Source of the DNA: Gluconobacter sp. P1C6_b
GTDB taxonomy: Bacteria; Pseudomonadota; Alphaproteobacteria; Acetobacterales; Acetobacteraceae
DNA length: 64,000 bases
Assembly: GCF_018811945.1 (NCBI RefSeq)
Contig: NZ_JACRVU010000009.1
Coordinates: forward strand, 53,432-117,431
Direction: 5' to 3'
Shown: one piece after another, positions 29,924 through 39,332 of the stretch
How positions within the stretch are numbered: position 1 is the first letter of the stretch
Layout of the letters: the number at the start of each line of letters is the position of its first letter
Notes under the pieces: generated by a model
What the model saw: the letters and a program-made list of their open reading frames with translations, nothing else
What the model was told of the DNA's origin: nothing
The model's database searches: none
Program-made: the position numbers and the translations under genes

Positions 29924-30814
29924 ATGCGTTGCAAATTCACGCTCGGAGTGCGCCTTGGTGCCCTGGCAGTCTGCATGCCTGCTGTTGCTCTCGTTCCGGG
30001 CTTTGCCGCGCATGCCGCAGATATTCCACTGGCCATTATCGGACCGCATGAATACGACCTTCCGGTGGATTTCAAGCCGTTCAACGTGGTCGTGCAGTAC
30101 GGTGACGGGAACGCGGCCGGTTCCGTCTATGACAGTGGCGGCCAGCGCCGGGCGCGGGGGGGCAGTCATACCTGGAGCGGCATGACGAAATACGTGCATT
30201 TCCGCAGTTTCGACGCGATCCCGCATGTCAGCTTCGCCTTCGAGCTGATTCAGTCCGAGGCGTACACTCTGGCCAACGGGCAGAACTGGGGCGGTCTGGG
30301 CACGACGATTGTCGGACCGGCCGGATGGTTCAAGCCCAACAAGCACAGTACGCTCGGCATCCAGACCTTCATGGAAACCCCGTCAGGCACGCGGGATTCC
30401 ATGGCGATGCATTACTGGGCCAACCTGTCGAGCATCATTTTCGACTACGAATGGAAGCATTTCAGCTTCGACGGCGATCTGGGCAGCGTCGTAAGTTCGA
30501 CCAAACACCGTAATGGCGAACACAGCTATTCAGCCGGCAACGTGTTCTACACGAACCTGCGTTTCAGCTGGAAAGCCTCGTCACGTTTTGAGCCGTTCTT
30601 CTCGCTCGACTGGCAGAACAGCGGCGGCATGCATGACAACACCTCCAACCTCTGGGTCGCCAATTCAAGCAGTCGCGAGACGGCGCTGGGCGTCGGTGCA
30701 ATGATCTACGTCACCAAGCGCCTGTCGATCACGCCGCGTTATTCCCATTCCGTCGAAGGTCGCAACGTGGCGGAAACGAACGCCTATTACATGAAGATCG
30801 CCTATCTGTTCTGA
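29924..30814 (+). CDS. Outer-membrane protein (phenol-degradation/MetA-like barrel)
   Basis: About 296 residues. A signal peptide (hydrophobic run ending FAAHA) is followed by alternating beta-strand patterns to a C-terminal aromatic (YLF), as in outer-membrane barrels of the meta-pathway transporter type. Typical patches are FELIQSEAYTLANGQNWGGLG and RLSITPRYSHSVEGRNV. I start at ATG 29924 because GGAA precedes it; the frame extends to 29858. It directly follows the PQQ dehydrogenase and may bring its substrate through the outer membrane; this is inferred from position. Confidence 0.7.
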   Translation: MRCKFTLGVRLGALAVCMPAVALVPGFAAHAADIPLAIIGPHEYDLPVDFKPFNVVVQYGDGNAAGSVYDSGGQRRARGGSHTWSGMTKYVHFRSFDAIPHVSFAFELIQSEAYTLANGQNWGGLGTTIVGPAGWFKPNKHSTLGIQTFMETPSGTRDSMAMHYWANLSSIIFDYEWKHFSFDGDLGSVVSSTKHRNGEHSYSAGNVFYTNLRFSWKASSRFEPFFSLDWQNSGGMHDNTSNLWVANSSSRETALGVGAMIYVTKRLSITPRYSHSVEGRNVAETNAYYMKIAYLF

Positions 30815-30834
30815 GACCGTGTCCGCGGCCTGTT

Positions 30835-32310
30835 TCAGGCCGCAGCCTTCGGACGAAAGCGAGCCGTGGTGATGTCGCAGTCATACTGCGCTGCCGTTTC
30901 GCAGGGATTGCTGGCGAGTTCATTGACGGCGCTCAGAATGCGCTCGACCTTGCTGTCATCCATCAGCACACTGAAATTCAGGCGCGTCCAGCCGGGCTTT
31001 TCGATTTCCTGACCCGAGAGAATGGCGCTGCGGATCAGGCCGGATTCACCTTCATCAATCCCCAGAAGCCGATGCGCATACGGCCCCGCGCAGGCACAGC
31101 CGCCGCGGACCTGAATGCCGTAACGGTCCGACAGCATGCGCGTGAAAAGCTGCTGGTGAATGAAGCCGCCATTCTTCACATCGCGGATGCGGAACGAGAA
31201 AATCGGAAGAGCCTCGGCTGTCGGATGGCCGAGGATTTCAATGGCCGGATTGGCGCTCCAGGCCTTCACGGCGCGCGCGCGCAGTTCGGCATTGCGCTGC
31301 GCCATATAGGTCGCCCCGATGACGTCCTTGACGATGAAGGCCAGAGCCGCGCGGATATCTCCGATCACGTTCGGCGTCCCGCTCTCCTCGCGTGCGGCGA
31401 GGTTCGCGGTGTAATCGTGGTTCCAGGGCGAGACGAAACGCACCGTGCCACCGCCCGGAAGAACAGGCGTTGTGCGGGGCATCGCCTCATTGCGCACGAT
31501 CAGCACGCCCGATGCCGCCGGGCCACCAATGAACTTGTGGCAGGACACGACAACCGCATCCTTTTCAAACGGCGTGCCCGGCTGCATGTCGATCGGGCAG
31601 TACGGGCCAGCCCCGGCATAATCCCAGATGGACAGCGCATCGTGTTTCTTCAGCAGGGCTGTGACCGCATTCACATCCGTCAGAATGCCCGTCACGTTGG
31701 AGGCAGCCGAGAAGGAACCGATCTTCAGCCGATCCGCCGGGCAGGCTTTCAGCGCCTGTTCCAGAACACCCAGAGCCGGCCCACCTTCCGCAGCCTCGGG
31801 GATTTCGACGATTTCCGCACCGCTCTCACGCCAGGGCAGGATGTTGGAGTGATGCTCGTAAGGGCCGATGAAAACGGTCGGACGCTTTCCGGCTTCGCAC
31901 AGGGCCGGGATCTCCAGCAGGTGAACCAGACGGTTCAGCCCGGCCGTGGCGCCATTGCCCATGAAAATGGTCGTGAAATCGGGGGAGGGGGCATGGCAGA
32001 ACTGTGCGATCATGGCGCGGGCGCTGTTGCGCAGGCGCGTCATGTAGGCGCCGCAGAAAGATGCTTCGGTATGGCTGTTGGCGTAGAACGGCAGGATTTC
32101 GTCCATGATGAACGTCTCGATCTGCTTCAGTGCGCGGCCTGAGGCGACATAATCGGCATAGAGCAGGGACTGCGTGCCGAACGGCGTCGAGAACTTCGCG
32201 CCATCTCCGATCACACCCCTGGCAAGCGCGGCAAGCCCGTTATTGCGCAGCGTCTGTTCGAACTGTTCGAGAATGGCAGTGCTGTTGTCGAGATTGCCGA
32301 TCGTTTCCAT
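30835..32310 (-). CDS. Class V aminotransferase (cysteine desulfurase-like)
   Basis: A 491-residue PLP enzyme. The PLP lysine is K259 in VVSCHKFIGGPAAS, with the cofactor-binding aspartate in SIWDYAGAGPY and the YEHHSN motif at 151-156. The loop RGGCACAGPYAH (C405, C407) sits where cysteine desulfurases carry their catalytic cysteine. It is longer than typical IscS/SufS and not beside Fe-S genes. The open frame runs to 33762 but only this part codes. It is divergent from an Lrp regulator and a permease, which suggests amino acid catabolism. Confidence 0.85.
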   Translation of the reverse strand: METIGNLDNSTAILEQFEQTLRNNGLAALARGVIGDGAKFSTPFGTQSLLYADYVASGRALKQIETFIMDEILPFYANSHTEASFCGAYMTRLRNSARAMIAQFCHAPSPDFTTIFMGNGATAGLNRLVHLLEIPALCEAGKRPTVFIGPYEHHSNILPWRESGAEIVEIPEAAEGGPALGVLEQALKACPADRLKIGSFSAASNVTGILTDVNAVTALLKKHDALSIWDYAGAGPYCPIDMQPGTPFEKDAVVVSCHKFIGGPAASGVLIVRNEAMPRTTPVLPGGGTVRFVSPWNHDYTANLAAREESGTPNVIGDIRAALAFIVKDVIGATYMAQRNAELRARAVKAWSANPAIEILGHPTAEALPIFSFRIRDVKNGGFIHQQLFTRMLSDRYGIQVRGGCACAGPYAHRLLGIDEGESGLIRSAILSGQEIEKPGWTRLNFSVLMDDSKVERILSAVNELASNPCETAAQYDCDITTARFRPKAAA

Positions 32311-32433
32311 GGCGCGATGTTTTCCCCGTCCGTAATAGTCCTGCGTGCTGAAAGGACGATAGACCGATGGAAAGAGTAAAAACCGCTCCTTTTTTGAGTA
32401 TGAAAAATCCTTTTTGTGGTCATATAAAGCGAT

Positions 32434-32895
32434 ATGGCCAGAAAACTCGATCAGACGGACAGGGCGATCCTGAGAATCCTGCAAAAGCAGGGCACCCCCT
32501 CCCAGCGTGAACTCGCCGAGAAGGTGGGCCTGTCGCAGAATGCCTGCTGGCGGCGGCTGAACGCCCTGCGCGAGGATGGGGTGATCGCCCACGACACAGT
32601 GCGGCTCAACGCAGCCGCACTGGGCCTGACCCTGACGGTCTTCGTACTGATGCGCACACGCCATCATTCGCGCGAATGGTTCGAGACATTCCGCCAGGTG
32701 GTCGGTTCGATACCGAACATAGTTGATTTTTATCGGATCGCGGGTGAATACGATTATCTTCTGAAGGTGGTGGCCTGCGACATGAACGATTTCGATCGTG
32801 TCTATCAGCAGATCATCAGCAAGGTGGAGCTTGATGCCATCACCTCGTACATGACCATGGAAACCCTGGCGGACAACAGGGACCTTCCGGTCTGA
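32434..32895 (+). CDS. Lrp/AsnC-family transcriptional regulator
   Basis: A 153-residue regulator. The helix-turn-helix is at the N-terminus (LDQTDRAILRILQKQGTPSQRELAEKVGLSQNACWRRL). The RAM effector domain follows, with VVGSIPNIVDFYRIAGEYDYLLKV and the C-terminal SKVELDAITSYMTMETL. It lies between the divergent class V aminotransferase and the permease and probably responds to the amino acid they handle. The intergenic gap to the aminotransferase is 123 bp. Confidence 0.92.
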   Translation: MARKLDQTDRAILRILQKQGTPSQRELAEKVGLSQNACWRRLNALREDGVIAHDTVRLNAAALGLTLTVFVLMRTRHHSREWFETFRQVVGSIPNIVDFYRIAGEYDYLLKVVACDMNDFDRVYQQIISKVELDAITSYMTMETLADNRDLPV

Positions 32896-32946
32896 AGCGT
32901 CCTTCTTCTGAAGCCTCTCCCGTCCACAGCAGGAAGCCCCTTGTCC

Positions 32947-34245
32947 ATGAGCCAGCCCGACCAGCTTGCCCACAGTCTGCGTACGCGCCATGTCGTCATG
33001 ATCGCTCTGGGAGGGGTGATCGGGGCGGGATATTTCATTGGGGCGTCCGCGGCACTCTCGCTGGGCGGTCCTGCGGTGCTGCTGTCCTATGCGCTTGCCG
33101 GAACGCTGGTGTTCCTGGTCAATCTGATGATGCGCGATCTGGCGCTTAAGGTACCGGGACGCGCGTCGTTCCTGCGGCAGATCCAGTATGCGCTCGGCAA
33201 TCGGGCCGCTTTCGTGGCTGGCTGGGCGTACTGGCTGACCTGGATCATCGCGATTGCGGTGGAAGTCATTGCCGTGGCGACGATGCTCGCGCCCTATATC
33301 CCGCTGCCTTATGCCGTGCTTGAAATCCTCATCATGGCGCTGATGACCGGCGTGAACCTCATGTCTGTCAAAGGTTATGGCGAGTTCGAATACTGGTTCT
33401 CCGCCATCAAGGTTCTGGCAATCGTCTCCTTCATCGGGATTGGCGTCTGGGCGCTGCTGAGCCGTCCCATTCCCGTTCATGACAACCTGTTTGCGCACGG
33501 GGGCCTGCTCCCGCATGGCTGGCTGGCGCTTCTGGCCGTGATCCCGACCATCCTGTTCTCGATGGGCGGTAGCGAGATTTCCACCGTCGCGGCCGTTGAA
33601 TCGGACAATACCGAGCAGAACATCGTCCGCGCCACGCGCTCCATCGCGCTGCGGATCGGCGGGTTCTATCTCGTCTCCATCGCGCTCGTGCTGTGTCTGG
33701 TGCCGTGGAGCGATGTCGTGTCGGGCTATTCCCCGTTCCTGCTGGTGTTGCATCGCCTGCATGTGCCGTTCGCGGATGTGGCGCTGGCGATCGTGGTGAT
33801 GACGGCGGCGCTCTCCAGCCTCAATTCCGGGATCTATGTGACGTCCCGCATCCTGTACGAACTAGCGGAATCCGGCTCCGCGCCGGGCCTGTTCCTGACG
33901 GTGGATGCATCCACGAAACTTCCCCGCCGCGCCATTCTGGTCAGTGCGCTGGCGTCCATTCTGGTCGCCGCCGTGGCCGTGCTCTCGCCGACGCTGATTT
34001 TCGGCCTGCTGGTCAGTCTGACGGGTGGATTCATGGTGTTCAACAACACCATGATCGTGGCGGGCCGCCTGAAACTCGTGCCGGAATCTCCCTGGAAGGC
34101 TTATGCGGCTTTGGTGCTGATCGGATGCACGCTGATCGCCATGCTGATCCAGCCCGAAACGCGCTCGCAGATCATTCTCGGTGCGTTTGCACTCCTGCTG
34201 ATCTTTGTGGCGGAGCGGTTTGTGCCGCGCCGTCAGCCAGACTGA
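32947..34245 (+). CDS. Amino acid permease, APC superfamily
   Basis: A 432-residue permease with about 12 membrane helices. It starts LAHSLRTRHVVMIALGGVIGAGYFIGASAAL, the amino acid transporter signature of the AAT family, and has WAYWLTWIIAIAVEVIAVA and SMGGSEISTVAAVESDNTEQNIVRAT in the expected places. A TTG at 32941 is an alternative start. It follows the Lrp gene by 51 bp. The substrate is probably the amino acid sensed by Lrp. Confidence 0.9.
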   Translation: MSQPDQLAHSLRTRHVVMIALGGVIGAGYFIGASAALSLGGPAVLLSYALAGTLVFLVNLMMRDLALKVPGRASFLRQIQYALGNRAAFVAGWAYWLTWIIAIAVEVIAVATMLAPYIPLPYAVLEILIMALMTGVNLMSVKGYGEFEYWFSAIKVLAIVSFIGIGVWALLSRPIPVHDNLFAHGGLLPHGWLALLAVIPTILFSMGGSEISTVAAVESDNTEQNIVRATRSIALRIGGFYLVSIALVLCLVPWSDVVSGYSPFLLVLHRLHVPFADVALAIVVMTAALSSLNSGIYVTSRILYELAESGSAPGLFLTVDASTKLPRRAILVSALASILVAAVAVLSPTLIFGLLVSLTGGFMVFNNTMIVAGRLKLVPESPWKAYAALVLIGCTLIAMLIQPETRSQIILGAFALLLIFVAERFVPRRQPD

Positions 34246-34249
34246 GGCT

Positions 34250-34648
34250 TTAGAAAAGAGCCCCCTGCGCGGGGCTTTCGGGTACGCGGCGTCCGAAATC
34301 CCGCTCGATCCAGCTTCGCAGCACAAGCAGGATCTGCGCCTGCTGCTCCGCCGTCAGCGCTTTTCCGGGTGCCATGCCGTACCATTTGGATAGGCAACTC
34401 CGGCAGCACGCTCCGGTGGCGTGCTGCGCGATAAAGACCGGATGGCCACGCATGGGCGTCTGCTTGCCATCGCGGGGCGGATGAGCCGGAGCCAGACGTT
34501 CGGCGATGAAGGCCGCACCATGCTCCATGACGGCATCAAGGCCCCGGCTTTCGAGATAGAGTCGTGCCTGATCGTCCAGATGAAAGCGGGTTCGGAACCG
34601 GGAGCGGGCAAGGCGTTCAAACAGCTCTTCGGGATCAAATCGGCTCAC
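34250..34648 (-). CDS. DUF4186 protein
   Basis: A 132-residue protein starting with GTG. Conserved DUF4186 features are FHLDDQARLYLESRGLDAVMEHGAAFIAERLAPA, HPVFIAQHATGACCRSCLSKWYGMAPG and ILRSWIERDF-like VLRSWIERDF. The paired cysteines suggest metal or DNA binding, but the function is unknown. It is convergent with the permease and divergent from the XseA-like gene. Confidence 0.75.
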   Translation of the reverse strand: MSRFDPEELFERLARSRFRTRFHLDDQARLYLESRGLDAVMEHGAAFIAERLAPAHPPRDGKQTPMRGHPVFIAQHATGACCRSCLSKWYGMAPGKALTAEQQAQILLVLRSWIERDFGRRVPESPAQGALF

Positions 34649-34741
34649 CAGCCCACAACCTTCTGAAAAACAGGCAAAAAATCGCGTGAGAGGGCGTCAG
34701 CCCTCTGTAAGAACATTTGTTCTTTCTCCATATGGTAACGG

Positions 34742-35776
34742 ATGGACGCTTTTCCGAGACGCTCCCGCTCATCTTCCGCGGCGGGAGATATAACAACACT
34801 GACAGTACTCTCTCCGATTCAGGTGCAGGATCTGTTTTCTGCCCGGCTGGACGAGATCTGCGCCGCTTTCGATGAATGGGGCTTTCCGCTGGTCGTGGCG
34901 GGACAGCTCGGCGATGCCGCGCCCAATGCCTATCCCAAATATTACCAGCTTCCCCTGACCGATCCGCAGTTCGGAACCACCCTCGCTCTCGAAGTGCAGA
35001 AATCCATTCTGGCGCGGGCGGAAGTCGGCCCCGGCGATCATGTCCATGTCACCGGCATGCTGCGCGCCCGGCAGTATCGCGGGCAGGTCGTCCTGCGCTT
35101 CGAGGTCGTGGCCGTGGAACTCCACGATCCCGGCCGACAGAAGGTCGAGCGTGTGGAGCGTTCCGTTCTGGATGTCCTGCGCGGACTGCCCTGCGCGTTT
35201 CATCCCTATCCCACACGGCCTGACGCGCGGCTTCTTCTGATCCATTCTGCAGCGTCCAGCGCATTGGTGGCGGAGGATTTTCTTCAGGCCCTCGGCGGCG
35301 CCTGCCGCCCGGAACGTGTACGAAGCCTGCCGACGGCCATGAGCGATCCCGGCCGTCTGGCGGAGGCGATCCGCACCTGCCGGGAAGACATCATCGTCCT
35401 GATCCGCGGGGGCGGGGACGTGTCCGATTTCGTGGTGTTCGAAAACCCACTGGTGCTGGAGGCTCTGGCCGTCTGTCCCGCGCATCGCGTTCTGGGGCTG
35501 GGCCATACGGCAAACCGGACCCTGGCCGAGCGCGTCGTGGACCATGCCGCAACAACGCCCGCCGATGCCGGGCATTACATCAGGCGCATGAGTGGCAAGG
35601 TCTGGCAGGAACAGGAAGAAGCCCGGGCCCAGCAGGAAGAAATGGCGGCCCTCCGGGACAGCGTGACGCAGACTGTCGTGCCTGAACGGACGCCGATCGG
35701 AATACGTCTGCGCAACGGGCTGATCCTGCTCGCGATTGGCGTGGTGCTGGGGCTGCTTCTGACCCGCCTGCTTTAA
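34742..35776 (+). CDS. XseA-like (exonuclease VII large subunit) protein with membrane anchor
   Basis: A 344-residue protein. Residues about 20-130 resemble the XseA OB-fold. Residues about 160-285 resemble the XseA core, with the RGGG motif at 222-225 in VLIRGGGDVSDFVVFENPL and GLGHTANRTLAERVVDHAATTPADA in place of the usual GHETD-T-DFVADL-TPTAAAE segment. The long XseA coiled coil is replaced by a short Glu/Gln-rich helix and a C-terminal membrane helix (about 322-343). This differs from housekeeping XseA (about 450 residues). Nuclease activity is not assured. Start ATG lacks a strong ribosome binding site. Confidence 0.65.
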   Translation: MDAFPRRSRSSSAAGDITTLTVLSPIQVQDLFSARLDEICAAFDEWGFPLVVAGQLGDAAPNAYPKYYQLPLTDPQFGTTLALEVQKSILARAEVGPGDHVHVTGMLRARQYRGQVVLRFEVVAVELHDPGRQKVERVERSVLDVLRGLPCAFHPYPTRPDARLLLIHSAASSALVAEDFLQALGGACRPERVRSLPTAMSDPGRLAEAIRTCREDIIVLIRGGGDVSDFVVFENPLVLEALAVCPAHRVLGLGHTANRTLAERVVDHAATTPADAGHYIRRMSGKVWQEQEEARAQQEEMAALRDSVTQTVVPERTPIGIRLRNGLILLAIGVVLGLLLTRLL

Positions 35777-36000
35777 GGAACAGATGTTTCCCGGAGTGTT
35801 CCGGTCATCCGCAGAGCGGCGACGGTCATGGCGCCAAGAAACATGCACAGACCGAGGCGACCATCCCTGTGACCCTGTGGCAGCACGAAACCGGCACACA
35901 GGATACCCAGCGTCAGTTCGGCCCCGGTCCTGTATCCCGCAGCGCCGCTGATGACGCCTGCAACTCCGGTCAGGGCAAACAGAGCCTCTGTTCTGGACAT
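35773..36000 (-). CDS. Small membrane protein
   Basis: A 75-residue protein with two or three hydrophobic stretches (EALFALTGVAGVISGAAGY, ELTLGILCAGFVL, LGLCMFLGAMTVAALRM). GGAG lies 10 nt before the ATG at 36000; the open frame extends to 36063. It overlaps the end of the XseA-like gene by 4 bp. I do not recognise it. Confidence 0.55.
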   Translation of the reverse strand: MSRTEALFALTGVAGVISGAAGYRTGAELTLGILCAGFVLPQGHRDGRLGLCMFLGAMTVAALRMTGTLRETSVP

Positions 36001-36092
36001 AGCTTCGGGCTCCGTTTCATCGTGATCCGGAAAACCGTAACGCCTAGAACAGGAATACGTCAATTTGAAACCGAAATGGTCCTGATCCGGTG

Positions 36093-36117
36093 GCAGCAGT
36101 CCGAAAAGGACTGCTGC
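36093..36117 (-). other. Hairpin downstream of lipoprotein gene
   Basis: Perfect 10-bp stem (GCAGCAGTCC with GGACTGCTGC) around GAAAA, just after the lipoprotein stop. No T-run, so terminator function is uncertain. Confidence 0.4.
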
Positions 36118-36132
36118 ACACCTCGTCGGGGA

Positions 36133-36627
36133 TCAGCGCACGTCGACGCGGACGGACGGTTTGGTGGTCGACGGATCGGTGATGGCGTGCATTTCGATCT
36201 GGATGGGCTGCGCACCAGCCTTCTCAAGATGGGACGCCACGACCGCCGCCAGATGATTGGTCACGTCCGTCAGGGCCTGTGCCTGGGCGTCGGGCGTGGG
36301 TTGCGGCGGGGCAAAGGCCTGCACGACGAAGAGCACGTTCGCCTTGCGCGACAGGGCGGCCTTTGCGGCGCGTTCCACGACGGGACCGTATTCGGATTCC
36401 GGCGTCCCGCCTGCGATCGCCAGGAACGGGGCATGCGGCGGCGGCGCAGGCGGCGCGGGCGGAATATAGGGATGAGGGGGCTTGCCCGCATTCGGGTTGA
36501 ACGTGCGCTGGTCCAGCAGCTTGCACCCCGAGAGCAGGGGCGCGGCCAGCAGCAGCCCTCCCATCAGGAGGGCGGACCGGGGCACAGGACCCCGCGGCGA
36601 ACGGAAATGTCGGACAAAAGATGCCAT
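36133..36627 (-). CDS. Putative lipoprotein
   Basis: A 164-residue protein with a lipoprotein signal ending in the lipobox LSGC (cysteine at about residue 34). A Pro-rich stretch (PHPYIPPAPPAPPPHAP) links to a soluble domain of about 95 residues ending in STTKPSVRVDVR. The frame is open to 36900, but the ATG at 36627 gives the proper signal peptide. No known function. It is divergent from gap. Confidence 0.65.
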   Translation of the reverse strand: MASFVRHFRSPRGPVPRSALLMGGLLLAAPLLSGCKLLDQRTFNPNAGKPPHPYIPPAPPAPPPHAPFLAIAGGTPESEYGPVVERAAKAALSRKANVLFVVQAFAPPQPTPDAQAQALTDVTNHLAAVVASHLEKAGAQPIQIEMHAITDPSTTKPSVRVDVR

Positions 36628-36772
36628 ATCGCGCGGAACCGTCGCAGGAACGGAGGCTTTGAGCAAGATTATAGAGTCAACTTCATGAAAAACTGTTGAT
36701 GCCCCCTGTTGCTCCGCTGTGGCGGTGCTATGGAAGATGCCCGAGTTTTCAAGGAACGGAGTAGGGCAGGTC

Positions 36773-37795
36773 ATGGCTGTAAAAATCGCGATCAACGGTT
36801 TCGGACGGATCGGACGGCTGGTGCTGCGTGGCATCATCGAAAGCGGACGTACGGATGTCGAAGTTGTCGCCATCAACGATCTGGGTTCGGTCGAGGCCAA
36901 CGCACACCTGCTGGCCTATGACAGCACGCATGGCCGCCTTCCGGGAACTGTCCGCGCCGAAGGCAGCAGCCTGATCATCGAAGCCAATGGCCGCACTTAT
37001 GGTCCGATCAAGGTGTCCGCCGAGCGCAACCCGGCACAGGTCCCATTCCAGGGCGTCGATGTGGCGATGGAGTGCACGGGCCTGTTCACGTCCCGCGAGA
37101 AGGCGTCTGCCCTGCTGGAAGCCGGTGCCAAGCGCGTCGTCATCTCCGCTCCGGCCACGGATGTCGATGCGACGATCGTTTACGGCGTGAACAACGACGT
37201 CCTGACGCCGGACATGAAGATCATCTCCAACGCGTCCTGCACCACGAACTGCCTCGCTCCCGTGGCGTCGGTTCTGGACAAGGCCTTCGGAATCGAATGT
37301 GGCTATATGGTCACGATCCATTCCTACACGGGCGACCAGCGCACGGTGGATACCCTGCACAAGGATCCGCGCCGCGCCCGCGCCGCCGCCCTGAACATGA
37401 TCCCGACCTCCACGGGCGCTGCCAAGGCCGTCGGTCTGGTCCTGCCGCACCTGAAGGGCAAGCTGGACGGAACCTCCATCCGCGTTCCGACGCCGAATGT
37501 TTCGGTCGTCTCGCTGGACTTCGTGCCGACGCGCACCCCGGCCTCAGCCGAAGCCGTTAACGAAGCCATCCGTGCCGCTTCGCTCGAAGGCTCCCTGAAG
37601 GGTATCCTCGAATACAACACGGCGCCGCTTGTCAGCTCCGACTTCAATCATGACAAGGCATCCTCGATTTTTGACGCGACGCAGACGGTCCTCGTCGATG
37701 GTGGCAAGATGGTGCGGGTCTGCTCCTGGTACGACAACGAGTGGGGCTTCTCCAACCGCATGGCCGACACGGCCGCCCTGTTCGGGAGCCTCTGA
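36773..37795 (+). CDS. gap: Glyceraldehyde-3-phosphate dehydrogenase
   Basis: A 340-residue glycolytic enzyme that converts glyceraldehyde 3-phosphate to 1,3-bisphosphoglycerate. NAD binding is by VKIAINGFGRIGRLVLRG. The catalytic cysteine is C156 in SNASCTTNCLAP, and the base is H183 in HSYTGDQ. WYDNEWGFSNRM closes the catalytic domain. I take the ATG at 36773, with GGAGTAGGG upstream; the frame extends to 36719. pgk follows after 3 bp, so they form an operon. Confidence 0.96.
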   Translation: MAVKIAINGFGRIGRLVLRGIIESGRTDVEVVAINDLGSVEANAHLLAYDSTHGRLPGTVRAEGSSLIIEANGRTYGPIKVSAERNPAQVPFQGVDVAMECTGLFTSREKASALLEAGAKRVVISAPATDVDATIVYGVNNDVLTPDMKIISNASCTTNCLAPVASVLDKAFGIECGYMVTIHSYTGDQRTVDTLHKDPRRARAAALNMIPTSTGAAKAVGLVLPHLKGKLDGTSIRVPTPNVSVVSLDFVPTRTPASAEAVNEAIRAASLEGSLKGILEYNTAPLVSSDFNHDKASSIFDATQTVLVDGGKMVRVCSWYDNEWGFSNRMADTAALFGSL

Positions 37796-37798
37796 GTG

Positions 37799-39013
37799 AT
37801 GGCCTTCCGCACCCTTGATGGTGTGGACGCACGCGGCAAGCGCGTGCTGGTCCGCGCCGACCTTAATGTTCCGATGCATGACGGCATCATCACCGATGAC
37901 ACCCGTCTGCAGCGGGTTGCCCCCACCATCCGCGAACTGGCCGACAAGGGCGCGCGCGTCGTGGTGTTCAGCCATTTCGACCGCCCCAAGGGTCAGGTCG
38001 TCCCGGCCATGTCCCTGCGTCCGATCGCGCTGAAGCTCGGTCAGATCCTCGGTCAGCCGGTCGGCTTCGTGGCCGAATGTGTCGGCCCGACCGTGGAAGC
38101 CGCTGTGGGCGCCATGGCCGACGGCGATATCATCGTCCTCGAAAACACGCGCTTTCATGCGGGTGAAGAGGCCAATGACCCGGAGTTCGCCAAGGCTCTG
38201 GCGCAGAACGGCGACATCTTCGTCAATGACGCATTCTCGGCCGCGCATCGCGCCCATGCCTCGACCGAAGGCGTGGCCCACGATCTGCCGTCCTTCGCCG
38301 GACGTCTGATGCAGGCCGAACTGAGCGCCCTGTCCGCCGCTCTGGAAAATCCGGAGCGTCCCGTCGGTGCGATCATCGGTGGCTCCAAGATCTCGACGAA
38401 GCTCGACCTGATCGGGAATGTTATCGAGAAGGTGGACACGCTGTTCATCACAGGCGCGATGGCCAACACCTTCCTGGCGGCTGAAGGCATGAATGTGGGC
38501 AAGTCCCTGCAGGAAGCCGACATGCACGAGACGGCGCGCAAGATCGCCCATCTCGCACAGGAAAAGGGCTGCGAGATCATCCTGCCGGTCGATGCGGTTG
38601 TGGCGCGCGAGTTCAAGGCCAATGTCCCGACTGAGACCTGCCTGATCGGTGAAGTCCCGGACGATGCCATGATTCTGGATGCCGGTCCGCGTACGGTCGA
38701 GCTGATCCGCGACCGTCTGGATACGCTCAAGACGCTGGTCTGGAACGGCCCGCTCGGTGCGTTCGAGATCGCACCGTTCGACAAGGCGACGGTTGAAGTT
38801 GCGCAGTATGCCGCGCAGCTTACGGAAGAAGGCAAGCTCAAGACGATCGCCGGGGGCGGTGACACGGTTTCGGCCCTGCGTCATGCAGGCGTCGCGAGCG
38901 AGATGACCTATGTCTCAACGGCAGGCGGGGCTTTCCTCGAATGGTTGGAAGGCAAGATCCTGCCGGGGATTGAGGTGCTTCGCTCCGCGGGCCATGATCT
39001 GGGGCTCGAATAA
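37799..39013 (+). CDS. pgk: Phosphoglycerate kinase
   Basis: A 404-residue enzyme that makes ATP from 1,3-bisphosphoglycerate. Marks are [59 protein letters not shown] and the nucleotide loop [14 protein letters not shown] at 37796 directly before the ATG is an alternative start. It lies 3 bp behind gap and ends at a strong terminator. Confidence 0.96.
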   Translation: MAFRTLDGVDARGKRVLVRADLNVPMHDGIITDDTRLQRVAPTIRELADKGARVVVFSHFDRPKGQVVPAMSLRPIALKLGQILGQPVGFVAECVGPTVEAAVGAMADGDIIVLENTRFHAGEEANDPEFAKALAQNGDIFVNDAFSAAHRAHASTEGVAHDLPSFAGRLMQAELSALSAALENPERPVGAIIGGSKISTKLDLIGNVIEKVDTLFITGAMANTFLAAEGMNVGKSLQEADMHETARKIAHLAQEKGCEIILPVDAVVAREFKANVPTETCLIGEVPDDAMILDAGPRTVELIRDRLDTLKTLVWNGPLGAFEIAPFDKATVEVAQYAAQLTEEGKLKTIAGGGDTVSALRHAGVASEMTYVSTAGGAFLEWLEGKILPGIEVLRSAGHDLGLE

Positions 39014-39016
39014 AAC

Positions 39017-39050
39017 AAAAGCCGGGGAAGGTGACTTCCCCGGCTTTTTT
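39017..39050 (+). terminator. Rho-independent terminator after pgk
   Basis: 14-bp stem (AAAAGCCGGGGAAG with CTTCCCCGGCTTTT), loop GTGA, followed by T residues. Confidence 0.9.
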
Positions 39051-39278
39051 ATGCGCTGTGGTCTTGCCGTCTGTCAGGCCTATGACCACCCGCTCCGCCA
39101 TCGACAGGAGAGCCTGTCCTGAGCGGTCGGCCGGAGGGGATGCTGCTGTCTCCCTCCAAAACTGAATCGCAATCCGCTTATTCCGACCGGTTCAATGCTG
39201 ACGGGAGCCAGAACCACGGCTTCTGCCCCCCCCGGGTTCCGCGGCCTGAAGTGGAGCGTGACTGGTTTTCCAACACTA

Positions 39279-39313
39279 AAAAACCCCGCTGGAGCACGGC
39301 TCCGGCGGGGTTT
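39279..39313 (-). terminator. Rho-independent terminator after rpoH
   Basis: 15-bp stem (AAAACCCCGCTGGAG with CTCCGGCGGGGTTTT, one wobble), with T residues on either side, just past the rpoH stop. The 230 bp between it and the pgk terminator hold no gene I can support. Confidence 0.85.
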
Positions 39314-39332
39314 TTCGTAAAAAGATGTTTCC

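Noticed and set aside
32311..33762. N-terminal extension of the class V aminotransferase frame to 33,762
   Set aside because: The extension lies antisense to the Lrp and permease genes and is low-complexity; the enzyme fold starts at the ATG at 32,310.
37544..38884. 446-codon minus-strand frame opposite pgk
   Set aside because: Shadow of phosphoglycerate kinase.
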